DNA of 14,417 bases from positions 1 to 14,417 of the forward strand of contig JAWLES010000048.1 in assembly GCA_041685935.1 (NCBI GenBank), read 5' to 3'. The position numbers were made by a program, and so were the translations under genes. The notes beneath the pieces were generated by a model. The model searched no databases. It was not told the DNA's origin and worked only from the letters and a program-made list of their open reading frames with translations. Source of the DNA: JAIPEK01 sp041685935 (lineage in GTDB: Bacteria > Desulfobacterota > Desulfobacteria > Desulfobacterales > Desulfobacteraceae). Positions within the stretch are counted from its first letter, which is position 1. Each line of letters opens with the position of its first letter. This document shows, in pieces, positions 7,903-14,417 of this stretch.

Positions 7903-9017
7903 GGATGTGTGAATGTAAAAGTTGTTCCGGCTTGTCTTGAGGAGGTGAAGGATACCCTTCCCTTGAGGAATTTTTCACCGAACAGTTTCATGGAATAGGT
8001 GCCGAACCCTCTCCCGTCCCCCTCTTTGGTTGTGAAATGTTTCTGAAAAATGCGGGGACGGATCCGTTCAGGGATATGCCCCGGGTTCCGGACGGACCAT
8101 GATACTTCGGAGTTGTTCACAAAGGTGTCAAGGGTTACTTTTCCGCCTTTTTCGGCGGCTTCGAGGGCATTCAGGATCATGTTGCAGAGAATCCGGGAGA
8201 CCAGCATGATATCGGTGTAAATGAAGACCTCGTTTTCCGGCCGGGTTTCTTCGAGAGTTCTTGAGTTCAAAAGGTCGTTTCCGTTCAGGAACACACGGGT
8301 TTCATCAAGGATCTCACTGAGAGATGTTTTTCTGACAGACGGCTTGTAGGCATCCTCTTTGCGCAAGGAGAGTTCCCTTTGCATTCTGATTTCTCTGTCG
8401 AGCCTGTCCAGGCTTTTATTGAGGAGCCTTACGGAATCACTGTCAGGCTTTTCCATGGCCAGAAGTTTTCCAGCCCCTGAAATTCCGCTCAGGATATTGT
8501 TGATATCATGGAAAAACGTTCTTTCCAGATTGTGCAAAAGCTGCTCCCGGGTAATGTCTTTGGCGAAAAACAGCAGCCAGCATCCGTCTTCGGTCCGGAA
8601 CGGTTTTGCACTGACTTTCAGGCATTTTTCCCTTACCTCTCCGTTTTCCCTGTGCCTGAGAGCGCAGATCCGTTCGCTTCTTTCATTATTTTCCATGGCT
8701 GCCATCATGGCGATGGCAGCTCCGCACGAGGCACAGTGAAACGTGGTGCCGCATCCGCCCTCCAGTTCATCCGAATGGACGCACTGAAGGGTTTCTCCCA
8801 GCCTCAGGCCCAGCACTTCTTCAGGGTTCCGGATTCCGATGCTTTTTATGAAATCATGGTTCATTGCCACGATCTGGCGGTGTCTGTTGAGGATGATCAG
8901 AAGTCCTTCCGCAGCCTCCAGAAGGTTTTTGGTGATAGGGTTTGCTGCCACGGACTCGATCTGGTTTCTGAACCGTCTTCTTTCCAGCCGTTCAGGTGGG
9001 GCGAAATAGGACTCCAT
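7893..9017 (-). CDS. soluble PAS-domain sensor histidine kinase with a Cys-rich loop (orphan)
   Basis: A 374-residue cytoplasmic kinase without membrane segments. A PAS-like sensor covers about 30-155 and contains an inserted motif, C79-X9-C89-X5-C95-X2-C98, which could bind a metal or Fe-S cluster or act as a thiol switch. The phosphoacceptor region is FFHDINNIL with H170. The ATPase domain has an N-box NMILNALEA (N279, N283), a G1 box reading RNPGHIP (Asn instead of the usual Asp) and a G2 box FTTKEGDGRGFGTYS (328-342). The atypical G1 box recalls a kinase family common in Desulfobacterota. Start 9017 is chosen because GGAG (9027-9030) is 9 nt upstream; upstream in-frame ATGs at 9023, 9032 and 9068 are worse placed, and 9068 lies inside the proposed -10 box. 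No response regulator gene is in the window. Confidence 0.88.
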   Translation of the reverse strand: MESYFAPPERLERRRFRNQIESVAANPITKNLLEAAEGLLIILNRHRQIVAMNHDFIKSIGIRNPEEVLGLRLGETLQCVHSDELEGGCGTTFHCASCGAAIAMMAAMENNERSERICALRHRENGEVREKCLKVSAKPFRTEDGCWLLFFAKDITREQLLHNLERTFFHDINNILSGISGAGKLLAMEKPDSDSVRLLNKSLDRLDREIRMQRELSLRKEDAYKPSVRKTSLSEILDETRVFLNGNDLLNSRTLEETRPENEVFIYTDIMLVSRILCNMILNALEAAEKGGKVTLDTFVNNSEVSWSVRNPGHIPERIRPRIFQKHFTTKEGDGRGFGTYSMKLFGEKFLKGRVSFTSSRQAGTTFTFTHPLG

Positions 9018-9063
9018 GATCATTTTCTCCATATTTTCAGCCAAAATTGCACACCTTTTGACA

Positions 9064-9093
9064 ACCATACCGTAACAGGGAAATGCAAGTCAA
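9064..9093 (-). promoter_or_regulatory. predicted sigma-70-type promoter of the histidine kinase
   Basis: On the minus strand: TTGACT (9088-9093) as -35 (five of six), 18 bp, TATGGT (9064-9069) as -10 (four of six). Transcription would begin near 9057, about 40 nt before the chosen start at 9017. A GAATCA half-site (9094-9099) abuts the -35 element. Confidence 0.45.
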
Positions 9094-9145
9094 GAATCAA
9101 ATTCCGGGCTGCCGGGGCACCCTCTGGTACCGTTAACCCTCCTTC

Positions 9146-9174
9146 TTGACGGAAACAGGGAATTCGGATAGAGT
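9146..9174 (+). promoter_or_regulatory. predicted sigma-70-type promoter of the epimerase-amidohydrolase-regulator operon
   Basis: TTGACG (9146-9151) is a five-of-six -35 element, then exactly 17 bp, then TAGAGT (9169-9174), a four-of-six -10 element. The start would be near 9181, about 30 nt before the epimerase ATG. The ribosome site is a weak AAAGG at 9198-9202. This implies basal rather than sigma-54 expression of the enzymes and the regulator. Confidence 0.45.
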
Positions 9175-9210
9175 TGATTTTATACAATTACTCAAACAAA
9201 GGTTGGTTTT

Positions 9211-10248
9211 ATGAAGATTGATACGGACCTGGAACGAATTGCATCGCCGTTCGGAAAACGAGTGGTGACCATCGATTCTCATACCGCAGGAGAGATGACC
9301 CGCCTTGTGGTGGACGGGATAAATGATGTCAGGGGCGCAACAATGGCGGAAAAACTCGAATACTTCAAGTCGAACCTCGATCATATCCGGTTGAGGCTCA
9401 CCAGGGAACCCAGGGGGCACAGGGGAGTGCTGGCAGCGGCGGTCACGGAAAGCCCGTCCGAGGACGCCGTGTTCGGGCTGATTTATATGGATGCGAAACG
9501 GTATCCTTACCTCTGCGGCCACGCCACCATCGGTGCCGTGGCAACCCTTGCGGCCGCCGGCCTGCTCGATCTGTCTGAAGGGGAGAATCTGATTCCGGTT
9601 GATACCCCTTCCGGTATCATGAACACTGTTGCGTTTGTGGAAAAAGGACGGGTAAGGGATGTGGCCATCAGGATGGTGCCGTCGTTTGTGCTGGATACTG
9701 GAAAGGTGATTGACGTAGAGGGGTTCGGTGCACTCTCCGTGGACCTGGTGTGCGCAGGCGGATTTTTCGCCATGGTGTCGTCGGATCAGGTCGGAAAGGC
9801 GCTAGTACCGGAAAACGCTTCCTATATGGCGGACCTGGGGATGAAGATCATTGATGCTGCAAATGAGCAGCTGGAGGTTTTCCATCCTGAGCGGCCCGAG
9901 GTTACGACCGTGGATGTGGCAGAGTTTTACGATGTGGAACCCGAGGGTTCCATGGAGGGGAGGGGCCTTGTGGTGTACGGGGAATCCAAGGTGGACCGGT
10001 CCCCGTGCGGCACCGGAACAGCTGCCAAGCTTACCCTGCTTCACCATAAAGGTCTCATGAAACTGAATTCCAACTACAGGAATTACAGCCCGTTGAACAC
10101 TGTATTCGATTCCAGGATAGTGGAGTGCGTGAAGATCAGGGAGTTTGACGCAGTAGTGGCGGAAATAAAGGGAATGGCCCATGTAACAGGTGTTCACGCT
10201 TTTGTGGTTCAGGACGGTGATCCTTTCCCGGAGGGTTTTTTGATATGA
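9211..10248 (+). CDS. proline racemase / 4-hydroxyproline 2-epimerase family enzyme
   Basis: A 345-residue cytosolic enzyme of the cofactor-independent proline racemase family, which inverts the alpha carbon of proline or hydroxyproline using two cysteines. Both are present: C102 in YLCGHATIG and C266 in DRSPCGTGTAAK. This argues against the trans-3-hydroxyproline dehydratase subgroup, in which the second Cys is Thr. Other family landmarks are VVTIDSHTAGE (18-28) and EPRGH (66-70). Length is normal. Sequence alone cannot separate proline racemase from 4-hydroxyproline epimerase; the catabolic context favours an epimerase feeding D-isomers to an oxidase. The ATG fits the family N-terminus, with weak AAAGG 8 nt upstream. 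The stop overlaps the next start in ATGA. Confidence 0.9.
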   Translation: MKIDTDLERIASPFGKRVVTIDSHTAGEMTRLVVDGINDVRGATMAEKLEYFKSNLDHIRLRLTREPRGHRGVLAAAVTESPSEDAVFGLIYMDAKRYPYLCGHATIGAVATLAAAGLLDLSEGENLIPVDTPSGIMNTVAFVEKGRVRDVAIRMVPSFVLDTGKVIDVEGFGALSVDLVCAGGFFAMVSSDQVGKALVPENASYMADLGMKIIDAANEQLEVFHPERPEVTTVDVAEFYDVEPEGSMEGRGLVVYGESKVDRSPCGTGTAAKLTLLHHKGLMKLNSNYRNYSPLNTVFDSRIVECVKIREFDAVVAEIKGMAHVTGVHAFVVQDGDPFPEGFLI

Positions 10249-11843
10249 TTTTACTGTATAACGGAAAGATTCATACACAGGTGGTCACAGCACCTGTTGC
10301 GGAGGCGGTACTGGTTTCGGACAACAGGATCGTTGAAGTGGGGGACGGAGCAAAAGTGAAAGCCGCCGCCTGCGGAGAGGTAACCGCCATTGACCTGGAG
10401 GGCAGGACCGTGTTGCCCGGATTCATTGACACCCACTTCCATTTTTATGAATGGGCTGTGAACTATGACAGCATCAACCTGGCAGGTGCTGCATCTTTTG
10501 AAGAGATGAAAGAGGCGGTTGCCGAAAAGGCTGCTTCCCTGGACAAAGGGGAATGGGTTCTGGGCAACGGTTTCAATGAATCAGACTGGCAGGAAAACCG
10601 GCTGCCGGAAAGGGGTGATCTTGACAGGGCTGCTCCGGACCATCCTGTGTGCCTATGGCGGTGTGATCTCCATCTGGGAGTGGCCAACTCAAAGGCGCTG
10701 GAACTGGCCGGTATCAACAGCGCAACTCCGGACCCGCCTGAAGGAAAGATCGCAAGGGACGGCGCCGGAAACCCCACAGGCGTTTTACGGGAGCTTGCCT
10801 TGAACCTGATCAGGGACGCCCTGCCGGTGAAAACCGATGACCTGATCATGGAGAACATGAAGCGGTGCATCAGGGACCTTCATGCACTGGGCGTTACCTC
10901 CCTGCAGGACGTCCGCCTCATGGGCGGGCTTGACGGTGCATCTTCCCTCAACCTTCTGAAAAAGCTCCATGAAAGAGGTGAGCTTGACATGCGGTTCCAT
11001 GTCTCTCTTCCAGGTGAAAAAACCGATGAAGCAGTGGCCCTGGGATTAAGGACCGGTATGGGGGATGACCGGCTCCGGCTCGGCCACCTCAAGTTTTTTG
11101 CCGACGGAGGCATGGGTGCCAGGACCGCCTGGATGATCGAATCTTATAATGATGCGGAATACGGCATGCCCCTGACCCCTGTGGACCGTATCAAAGCCGC
11201 GGTGGAAAAAGCCCATGCAGCGGGGCTCAGCGTTATGGTCCACTCCATCGGGGACCGGACCAACCGGGAGATCATCTCCATGTTCGAAGAAGTTGAAAAC
11301 TCCTCGGATCAAGCCCCTTGGCTTGCTCACAGGATCGAACATCTCCAGATGGTCCGGCCGGAGGACCTGGACCGTCTTGCAGCGCTTTCAGGTGTGGTGG
11401 CTTCGTGCCAGCCCAACAACCTGAGCCTGGATATATCAATGATCGATCAGTGCGTGGGAGAGCGGGGCAGGTACACCTATCCCCTGCGGGAAATCCTTGA
11501 CAGGGGCATTCCTCTTGTGCTCAGCTCTGATGCGCCTGTATGCGATCCGTATCCGATTGCCGGGATATATTCGGCTGTAACCCGCAAACGCATGGACCGG
11601 ACACCTTCCGGCGGCTGGTACCCGGAACAGAGGCTGACGGTGGAGGAAGCGGTGAGGGGTTATACCCTGACACCTGCTGAAGAGTCCGGTTTCAAGGGAA
11701 CCCTCGGCTGTGTTGCACCGGGAGGCTATGCTGACATGATCGTGCTTGACCGGGATATCCATTCCATCGCTCCCGAGGATATCCAGGAGGTCAAAATCGA
11801 AATGACCTTGTTTGACGGGCGCATTGTCCATGAAAGAGAATAG
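10245..11843 (+). CDS. amidohydrolase family 3 (YtcJ-like) metal-dependent hydrolase
   Basis: A 532-residue cytoplasmic enzyme of the amidohydrolase superfamily. The N-terminal beta-sandwich precedes the metal motif HFH (H64, H66) in LPGFIDTHFHF. Other expected ligands are K283 in LGHLKFFADGG (candidate carbamylated Lys), H333 in MVHSIGDR, H365 in HRIEHLQ and D429 in LSSDAPV. The C-terminal PGGYADMIVLD closes the sandwich, so the site looks intact. The family includes N-substituted formamide deformylase and many uncharacterised enzymes that cleave C-N amide bonds. The start overlaps the epimerase stop by 4 bp (ATGA), so the two are translationally coupled and probably act in one pathway, for instance releasing an amino or imino acid from an amide. 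Confidence 0.9.
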   Translation: MILLYNGKIHTQVVTAPVAEAVLVSDNRIVEVGDGAKVKAAACGEVTAIDLEGRTVLPGFIDTHFHFYEWAVNYDSINLAGAASFEEMKEAVAEKAASLDKGEWVLGNGFNESDWQENRLPERGDLDRAAPDHPVCLWRCDLHLGVANSKALELAGINSATPDPPEGKIARDGAGNPTGVLRELALNLIRDALPVKTDDLIMENMKRCIRDLHALGVTSLQDVRLMGGLDGASSLNLLKKLHERGELDMRFHVSLPGEKTDEAVALGLRTGMGDDRLRLGHLKFFADGGMGARTAWMIESYNDAEYGMPLTPVDRIKAAVEKAHAAGLSVMVHSIGDRTNREIISMFEEVENSSDQAPWLAHRIEHLQMVRPEDLDRLAALSGVVASCQPNNLSLDISMIDQCVGERGRYTYPLREILDRGIPLVLSSDAPVCDPYPIAGIYSAVTRKRMDRTPSGGWYPEQRLTVEEAVRGYTLTPAEESGFKGTLGCVAPGGYADMIVLDRDIHSIAPEDIQEVKIEMTLFDGRIVHERE

Positions 11844-13245
11844 AAAGAAAGCGGACCCTGCTCTGCTGGAGGCGGTGTTCAACCTGTCGTCAGACGGGCT
11901 GATGATTTGTGACAAAAACGGTGTGATCCTGGAGCTGAACCGGACTGCGGAACGCCTCAACGGTTTCGGGGCCGACAGGATGGTGGGAAGGAACGTCCGC
12001 GCCCTTGTAAAGGAGGGGCACATCGACAGGTCGGTCACCCAGGAGGTGATCGAAACCCGGCGCCAGGTGAGTATTATTCAGTACGTGGCAAAATCCGGGT
12101 ACAACCTTCTGGTTACAGGGACGCCGATGTTCGATAACAAAGGCAACCTTGCGTACGTGGTGGTGAATGAACGGGATATCACTCTTCTGGACAGCATGAA
12201 AAGGGAGCTTGAAAAGGTTAAAAAGGAGTCGGACCGGATAAGGGAGGAGCTTACCGACCTCAAGCTTCTCGAGCTTCGGCAGGGAAATATCGTCGCGGAG
12301 AGCGACGCCATGCGCCAGACCCTGCAGGTTGCGCTGAAACTTTCCCGGACCGGAGTTTCCAATATTCTCATCCAGGGTGAATCAGGCACCGGAAAGGGAC
12401 TTTTGGCTAAATTCATCCACGAAAACAGCGCAAGGCGGAAGCAGTCGTTTATTCAGATCAACTGTGCCGCCCTTCCTGAAAACCTGCTGGAAGCGGAGCT
12501 GTTCGGATATGAAAAGGGTGCTTTCACAGGGGCCGCTGACCAGGGGAAGCCTGGGCTGATAGAGCTTGCCGCAGGCGGGACCCTTTTCCTCGATGAGATC
12601 GGTGAGATGCCCCTTTCCGTACAGGCCAAAATCCTCAAGTACCTGGATGACAAAAAGCTGATGCCTGTGGGTGGAACACGGTATAAAAAAGTGGACTGCA
12701 CCCTTGTTGCAGCCACAAACCGGAATCTTGACAGGCTCACCAGGGAGCGCAGGTTCAGGCTGGACCTGTTCCACCGCCTGAATACCTTTACCCTGTCGAT
12801 TCCTCCGCTGCGCGAAAGGCCCGAGGATATACTCGGTCTGGTAAGCCACCTGCTTGAGGAGTACAACAGAAAATACCGCAGAAACGGCAGGATAGGTCAT
12901 GAGGCATTTGAAAAGCTCCAGGCCTATCCGTTTCCGGGCAATGTCAGGGAGCTGATGAATATCGTGAAAAAAGCAGTGGTCATGAGTGAACAGAGGAGCC
13001 TGGATGGTGTAATCACCGCTTCTCTGGGCGAGGGGGGCGGAACTTCCGGCATGGAGCTTCAAACCGGGAAAAAAGGGTTCAACCTCCAGTTGCGGATCGC
13101 CGCCCTTGAAAAGGAAATACTCGAGCAGGCCGCTGTTAAATGCGGTACAACAAGGCAGGCCGCTTCACTTCTCGGAGTCAGCCAGCCCACAGTGGTCAGG
13201 AAATTCAGGCAGCACGGCATTGCCTTGAAAAAAGATAAGTCTTGA
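11830..13245 (+). CDS. sigma-54-dependent transcriptional activator (PAS, AAA+, HTH)
   Basis: A 471-residue enhancer-binding protein. A PAS domain (about 10-120) probably senses a small ligand and a predicted coiled coil (about 121-150) links it to the AAA+ domain. The AAA+ domain has Walker A GESGTGKG (183-190), the sigma-54 contact loop GAFTGA (230-235), Walker B TLFLDEIGE (251-259) and the arginine-finger region RFRLDLFHRL (308-317). The C-terminal helix-turn-helix is TRQAASLLGVSQPTVVRKF (441-459), resembling TyrR/Fis-type HTHs. There is no receiver domain, so direct ligand sensing rather than phosphorylation is expected. ATG 11830 overlaps the amidohydrolase end by 14 nt; an in-frame TTG at 11812 lacks a well-placed ribosome site. 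Its stop codon lies inside the first of three predicted operators, so it probably controls the permease operon downstream. Confidence 0.93.
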   Translation: MKENRKKADPALLEAVFNLSSDGLMICDKNGVILELNRTAERLNGFGADRMVGRNVRALVKEGHIDRSVTQEVIETRRQVSIIQYVAKSGYNLLVTGTPMFDNKGNLAYVVVNERDITLLDSMKRELEKVKKESDRIREELTDLKLLELRQGNIVAESDAMRQTLQVALKLSRTGVSNILIQGESGTGKGLLAKFIHENSARRKQSFIQINCAALPENLLEAELFGYEKGAFTGAADQGKPGLIELAAGGTLFLDEIGEMPLSVQAKILKYLDDKKLMPVGGTRYKKVDCTLVAATNRNLDRLTRERRFRLDLFHRLNTFTLSIPPLRERPEDILGLVSHLLEEYNRKYRRNGRIGHEAFEKLQAYPFPGNVRELMNIVKKAVVMSEQRSLDGVITASLGEGGGTSGMELQTGKKGFNLQLRIAALEKEILEQAAVKCGTTRQAASLLGVSQPTVVRKFRQHGIALKKDKS

Positions 13246-13260
13246 TTCAATTTTGAATCT
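13243..13260. promoter_or_regulatory. UAS 1: activator-binding inverted repeat (overlaps the regulator stop codon)
   Basis: TGATTCAATTTTGAATCT, with 7-bp arms GATTCAA / TTGAATC around two bases. It begins at the TGA stop of the activator gene. It shares TTGATT and TGAATC with two further copies downstream. It lies about 244 bp upstream of the predicted start of transcription. Confidence 0.65.
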
Positions 13261-13306
13261 AATTGTGTTCAGCAACTAAAGTGCGTTCAGGAAAAAACTC
13301 TTTTTT

Positions 13307-13324
13307 TGATTTGTTTTTGAATCA
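13307..13324. promoter_or_regulatory. UAS 2: activator-binding inverted repeat
   Basis: TGATTTGTTTTTGAATCA, the same 18-bp format as the first copy, with one change in the left arm. Its centre is 64 bp from the first copy (about six helical turns) and about 180 bp upstream of the predicted start. Confidence 0.6.
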
Positions 13325-13362
13325 AAGCAGAACCCTGTATTTGCGGGGGGACTTCATTTTTT

Positions 13363-13380
13363 TGATTCGAATATGAATCA
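13363..13380. promoter_or_regulatory. UAS 3: activator-binding inverted repeat
   Basis: TGATTCGAATATGAATCA, with perfect 6-bp arms TGATTC / GAATCA and a 6-bp spacer. Its centre is 56 bp after the second copy and about 124 bp upstream of the predicted start, a usual distance for a sigma-54 enhancer site. Confidence 0.65.
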
Positions 13381-13436
13381 TATGCTTGCCGGAGTTGGCA
13401 GCGGTGAGAGCCGGGTGAAATTGAAATATCGTTGAA

Positions 13437-13449
13437 AATCCAATGGTTG
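13437..13449 (+). promoter_or_regulatory. candidate IHF site between the operators and the -24/-12 promoter
   Basis: AATCCAATGGTTG matches the IHF consensus WATCAANNNNTTR at eight of nine specified positions. It lies between the third operator and the promoter, centred about 52 bp upstream of the predicted start. IHF commonly bends the DNA here so that a bound activator can touch sigma-54 polymerase. Confidence 0.45.
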
Positions 13450-13468
13450 TGTTCTGTGTGCCGGCTGG

Positions 13469-13484
13469 CGGCATGAATGTTGCT
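13469..13484 (+). promoter_or_regulatory. predicted sigma-54 (-24/-12) promoter of the ABC importer operon
   Basis: CGGCATGAATGTTGCT matches TGGCACG-N4-TTGCW except for the first base and one C-to-T; the invariant GG and GC are present with the required 10 bp between them. The predicted start is near 13495, giving a leader of about 59 nt before the permease ATG. The adjacent sigma-54 activator gene and the three repeats upstream support it. Confidence 0.7.
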
Positions 13485-13553
13485 ACTGTGAAGATAAGTG
13501 CAATGATCGGTCTGCGAAATCAACACTAATCTGTTAAACGATAGGATTAACTT

Positions 13554-14417
13554 ATGGAAGAAAAATCGTGGAAACCGTGGGCCCTGATGGCTCCGTCCCT
13601 GACGGCGGTGTTTTTCCTGCTGGTGGTCCCGGTCTGTTTCGTGGTGGTGTACAGCTTCTGGCTGCGGGCGCCTTCCGGCCAGGACATACCTGCCTTCCAG
13701 TTTGGAAACTATGCAAAGTTTTTTGCCGACTTTTTCTACCCGTCCCTTCTGATACGGACCATCCGGGTGGCAGTGGAAACAGTTCTGCTCTGTTTGATCA
13801 TGGGGTACATCCCGGCCTACTTTTTTTACAGGACCGAGTCAAAGTTTAAGCCGGCCCTGATGATACTGGTGATGCTGCCTTTCTGGATCAGCTTTATCAT
13901 AAGGACATTGAGCTGGATCAACATCCTTGGTGACTCCGGCCTTATCAACCACGTGTTCATGAAAATCGGCCTGATCGATGCCCCCCTTTCCATGCTGTAC
14001 AATGAGGCGGCAGTGTTGATGGGACTTCTGCAGTATCTTCTTCCGTTCATGATCCTCAACATTTATGTGAGCCTGGAAGGTATAGACAAAAGCCTTGCAG
14101 AGGCTGCCAAAAGCCTGGGATGCACTGAATGGCAGGCGTTCCGGGAGATTACTCTGCCGCTCAGCCTGCCCGGGGTGAGTGCGGGATGCCTTCTGGTGTT
14201 CGTTCTGACATGCGGAACCTATCTTCCTCCCATGATACTTGGAGGACCGGATAATGACATGATCGCCAACCTTGTCTTCCAGAGGATCATCACCACCCTG
14301 GACTGGCCGTTCGGATGTGCAATCAGCACCATCCTTCTGATGCTGGTAGGGGCGATCGTGTATACCTACAACAAGTACATGGGAATCAACCAGATTTTTA
14401 AAACGCTGAGCAGCGGA
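13554..14417 (+). CDS. ABC importer permease, polyamine type (PotB-like), 3' end beyond the window
   Basis: Open for 288 codons to the window edge with no stop, so the protein is truncated only by the window. It is an inner-membrane permease with hydrophobic segments near 11-34, 68-92, 101-120, 152-173, 207-228 and 255-272. The EAA loop that docks onto the ATPase is clear at 183-206 (LAEAAKSLG, then ITLPLSLPG). The overall pattern is that of spermidine/putrescine-type permeases, a group that also imports other cationic or zwitterionic amines and modified amino acids. AGGA lies 7 nt before the ATG. It is the first gene behind the sigma-54 promoter; a second permease, a binding protein and an ATPase are expected downstream. 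The substrate is unknown. Confidence 0.9.
   Translation, partial: MEEKSWKPWALMAPSLTAVFFLLVVPVCFVVVYSFWLRAPSGQDIPAFQFGNYAKFFADFFYPSLLIRTIRVAVETVLLCLIMGYIPAYFFYRTESKFKPALMILVMLPFWISFIIRTLSWINILGDSGLINHVFMKIGLIDAPLSMLYNEAAVLMGLLQYLLPFMILNIYVSLEGIDKSLAEAAKSLGCTEWQAFREITLPLSLPGVSAGCLLVFVLTCGTYLPPMILGGPDNDMIANLVFQRIITTLDWPFGCAISTILLMLVGAIVYTYNKYMGINQIFKTLSSG

Noticed and set aside
9133..9522. A 129-codon open frame on the minus strand across the epimerase 5' end
   Set aside because: It is antisense to a clear enzyme gene and has no recognisable domain or ribosome site; high-G+C genes produce many such frames.
12382..13062. A 226-codon open frame antisense to the sigma-54 activator
   Set aside because: It mirrors the strongly conserved AAA+ coding sequence, has no family resemblance and does not fit the operon layout.
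13333..13348. CCCTG/CGGGG stem with a 6-base loop as an intrinsic terminator of the regulator operon
   Set aside because: The stem is only 5 bp with a wobble pair, and the T-run begins about 10 nt later, so I do not call it a terminator.
13244..13380. The three repeats as a CRISPR array or IS end
   Set aside because: Units are 18-bp palindromes at 64- and 56-bp intervals with unequal spacing, no flanking cas or transposase genes, and placement upstream of a promoter; operator sites explain them better.
13395..13412. TTGGCAGCGGTGAGAGCC as a second -24/-12 promoter
   Set aside because: The GG and GC are 11 bp apart, not 10, and the -12 element lacks TTGC.
13568..13849. A 93-codon frame in the permease region
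   Set aside because: It is in a different frame from the 288-codon permease starting at 13554, which has an EAA loop and membrane segments.

Overview
This is a bacterial window of moderately high G+C. It most resembles an anaerobic, sulfate-reducer-like member of the Desulfobacterota. That placement is an inference from three things: a DUF3786 protein, an orphan soluble PAS histidine kinase with a Cys-rich loop, and a PAS/AAA+ sigma-54 activator. I see no rRNA, tRNA, CRISPR array or transposase.

Left half (69-9017, minus strand). Reading leftwards, an orphan PAS histidine kinase is followed by a tightly packed set of five genes: an MFS transporter, a DUF3786 protein, two half-size ABC exporter subunits and a DUF255 (YyaL/thioredoxin-like) protein that carries a C-terminal Nudix hydrolase domain. 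The two ABC subunits have complementary defects in their ATPase motifs. This is the signature of an asymmetric heterodimeric exporter of the MdlAB/BmrCD type.

Right half (9211-14417, plus strand). A divergent intergenic region (9018-9210) separates the kinase from a catabolic-looking operon. The operon holds a proline racemase/hydroxyproline epimerase family enzyme with both catalytic cysteines, a YtcJ-type amidohydrolase overlapping it by 4 bp, and a PAS-AAA+-HTH sigma-54 activator overlapping the amidohydrolase end by 14 bp. After a 308-bp regulatory region, a polyamine-type (PotB-like) ABC permease starts and runs off the window.

The 308-bp region is the most informative stretch. It holds three copies of an 18-bp inverted repeat (TGATTC-N6-GAATCA type), then an IHF-like site, then a good -24/-12 promoter, all in the order and spacing expected of a sigma-54 promoter with upstream activator sites. 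The simplest model is that the adjacent activator senses a ligand, binds the three boxes and switches on the importer, while the epimerase and amidohydrolase process the imported compound. The substrate is not determined by the sequence. A hydroxyproline- or proline-like compound, possibly amide-linked, is a hypothesis.
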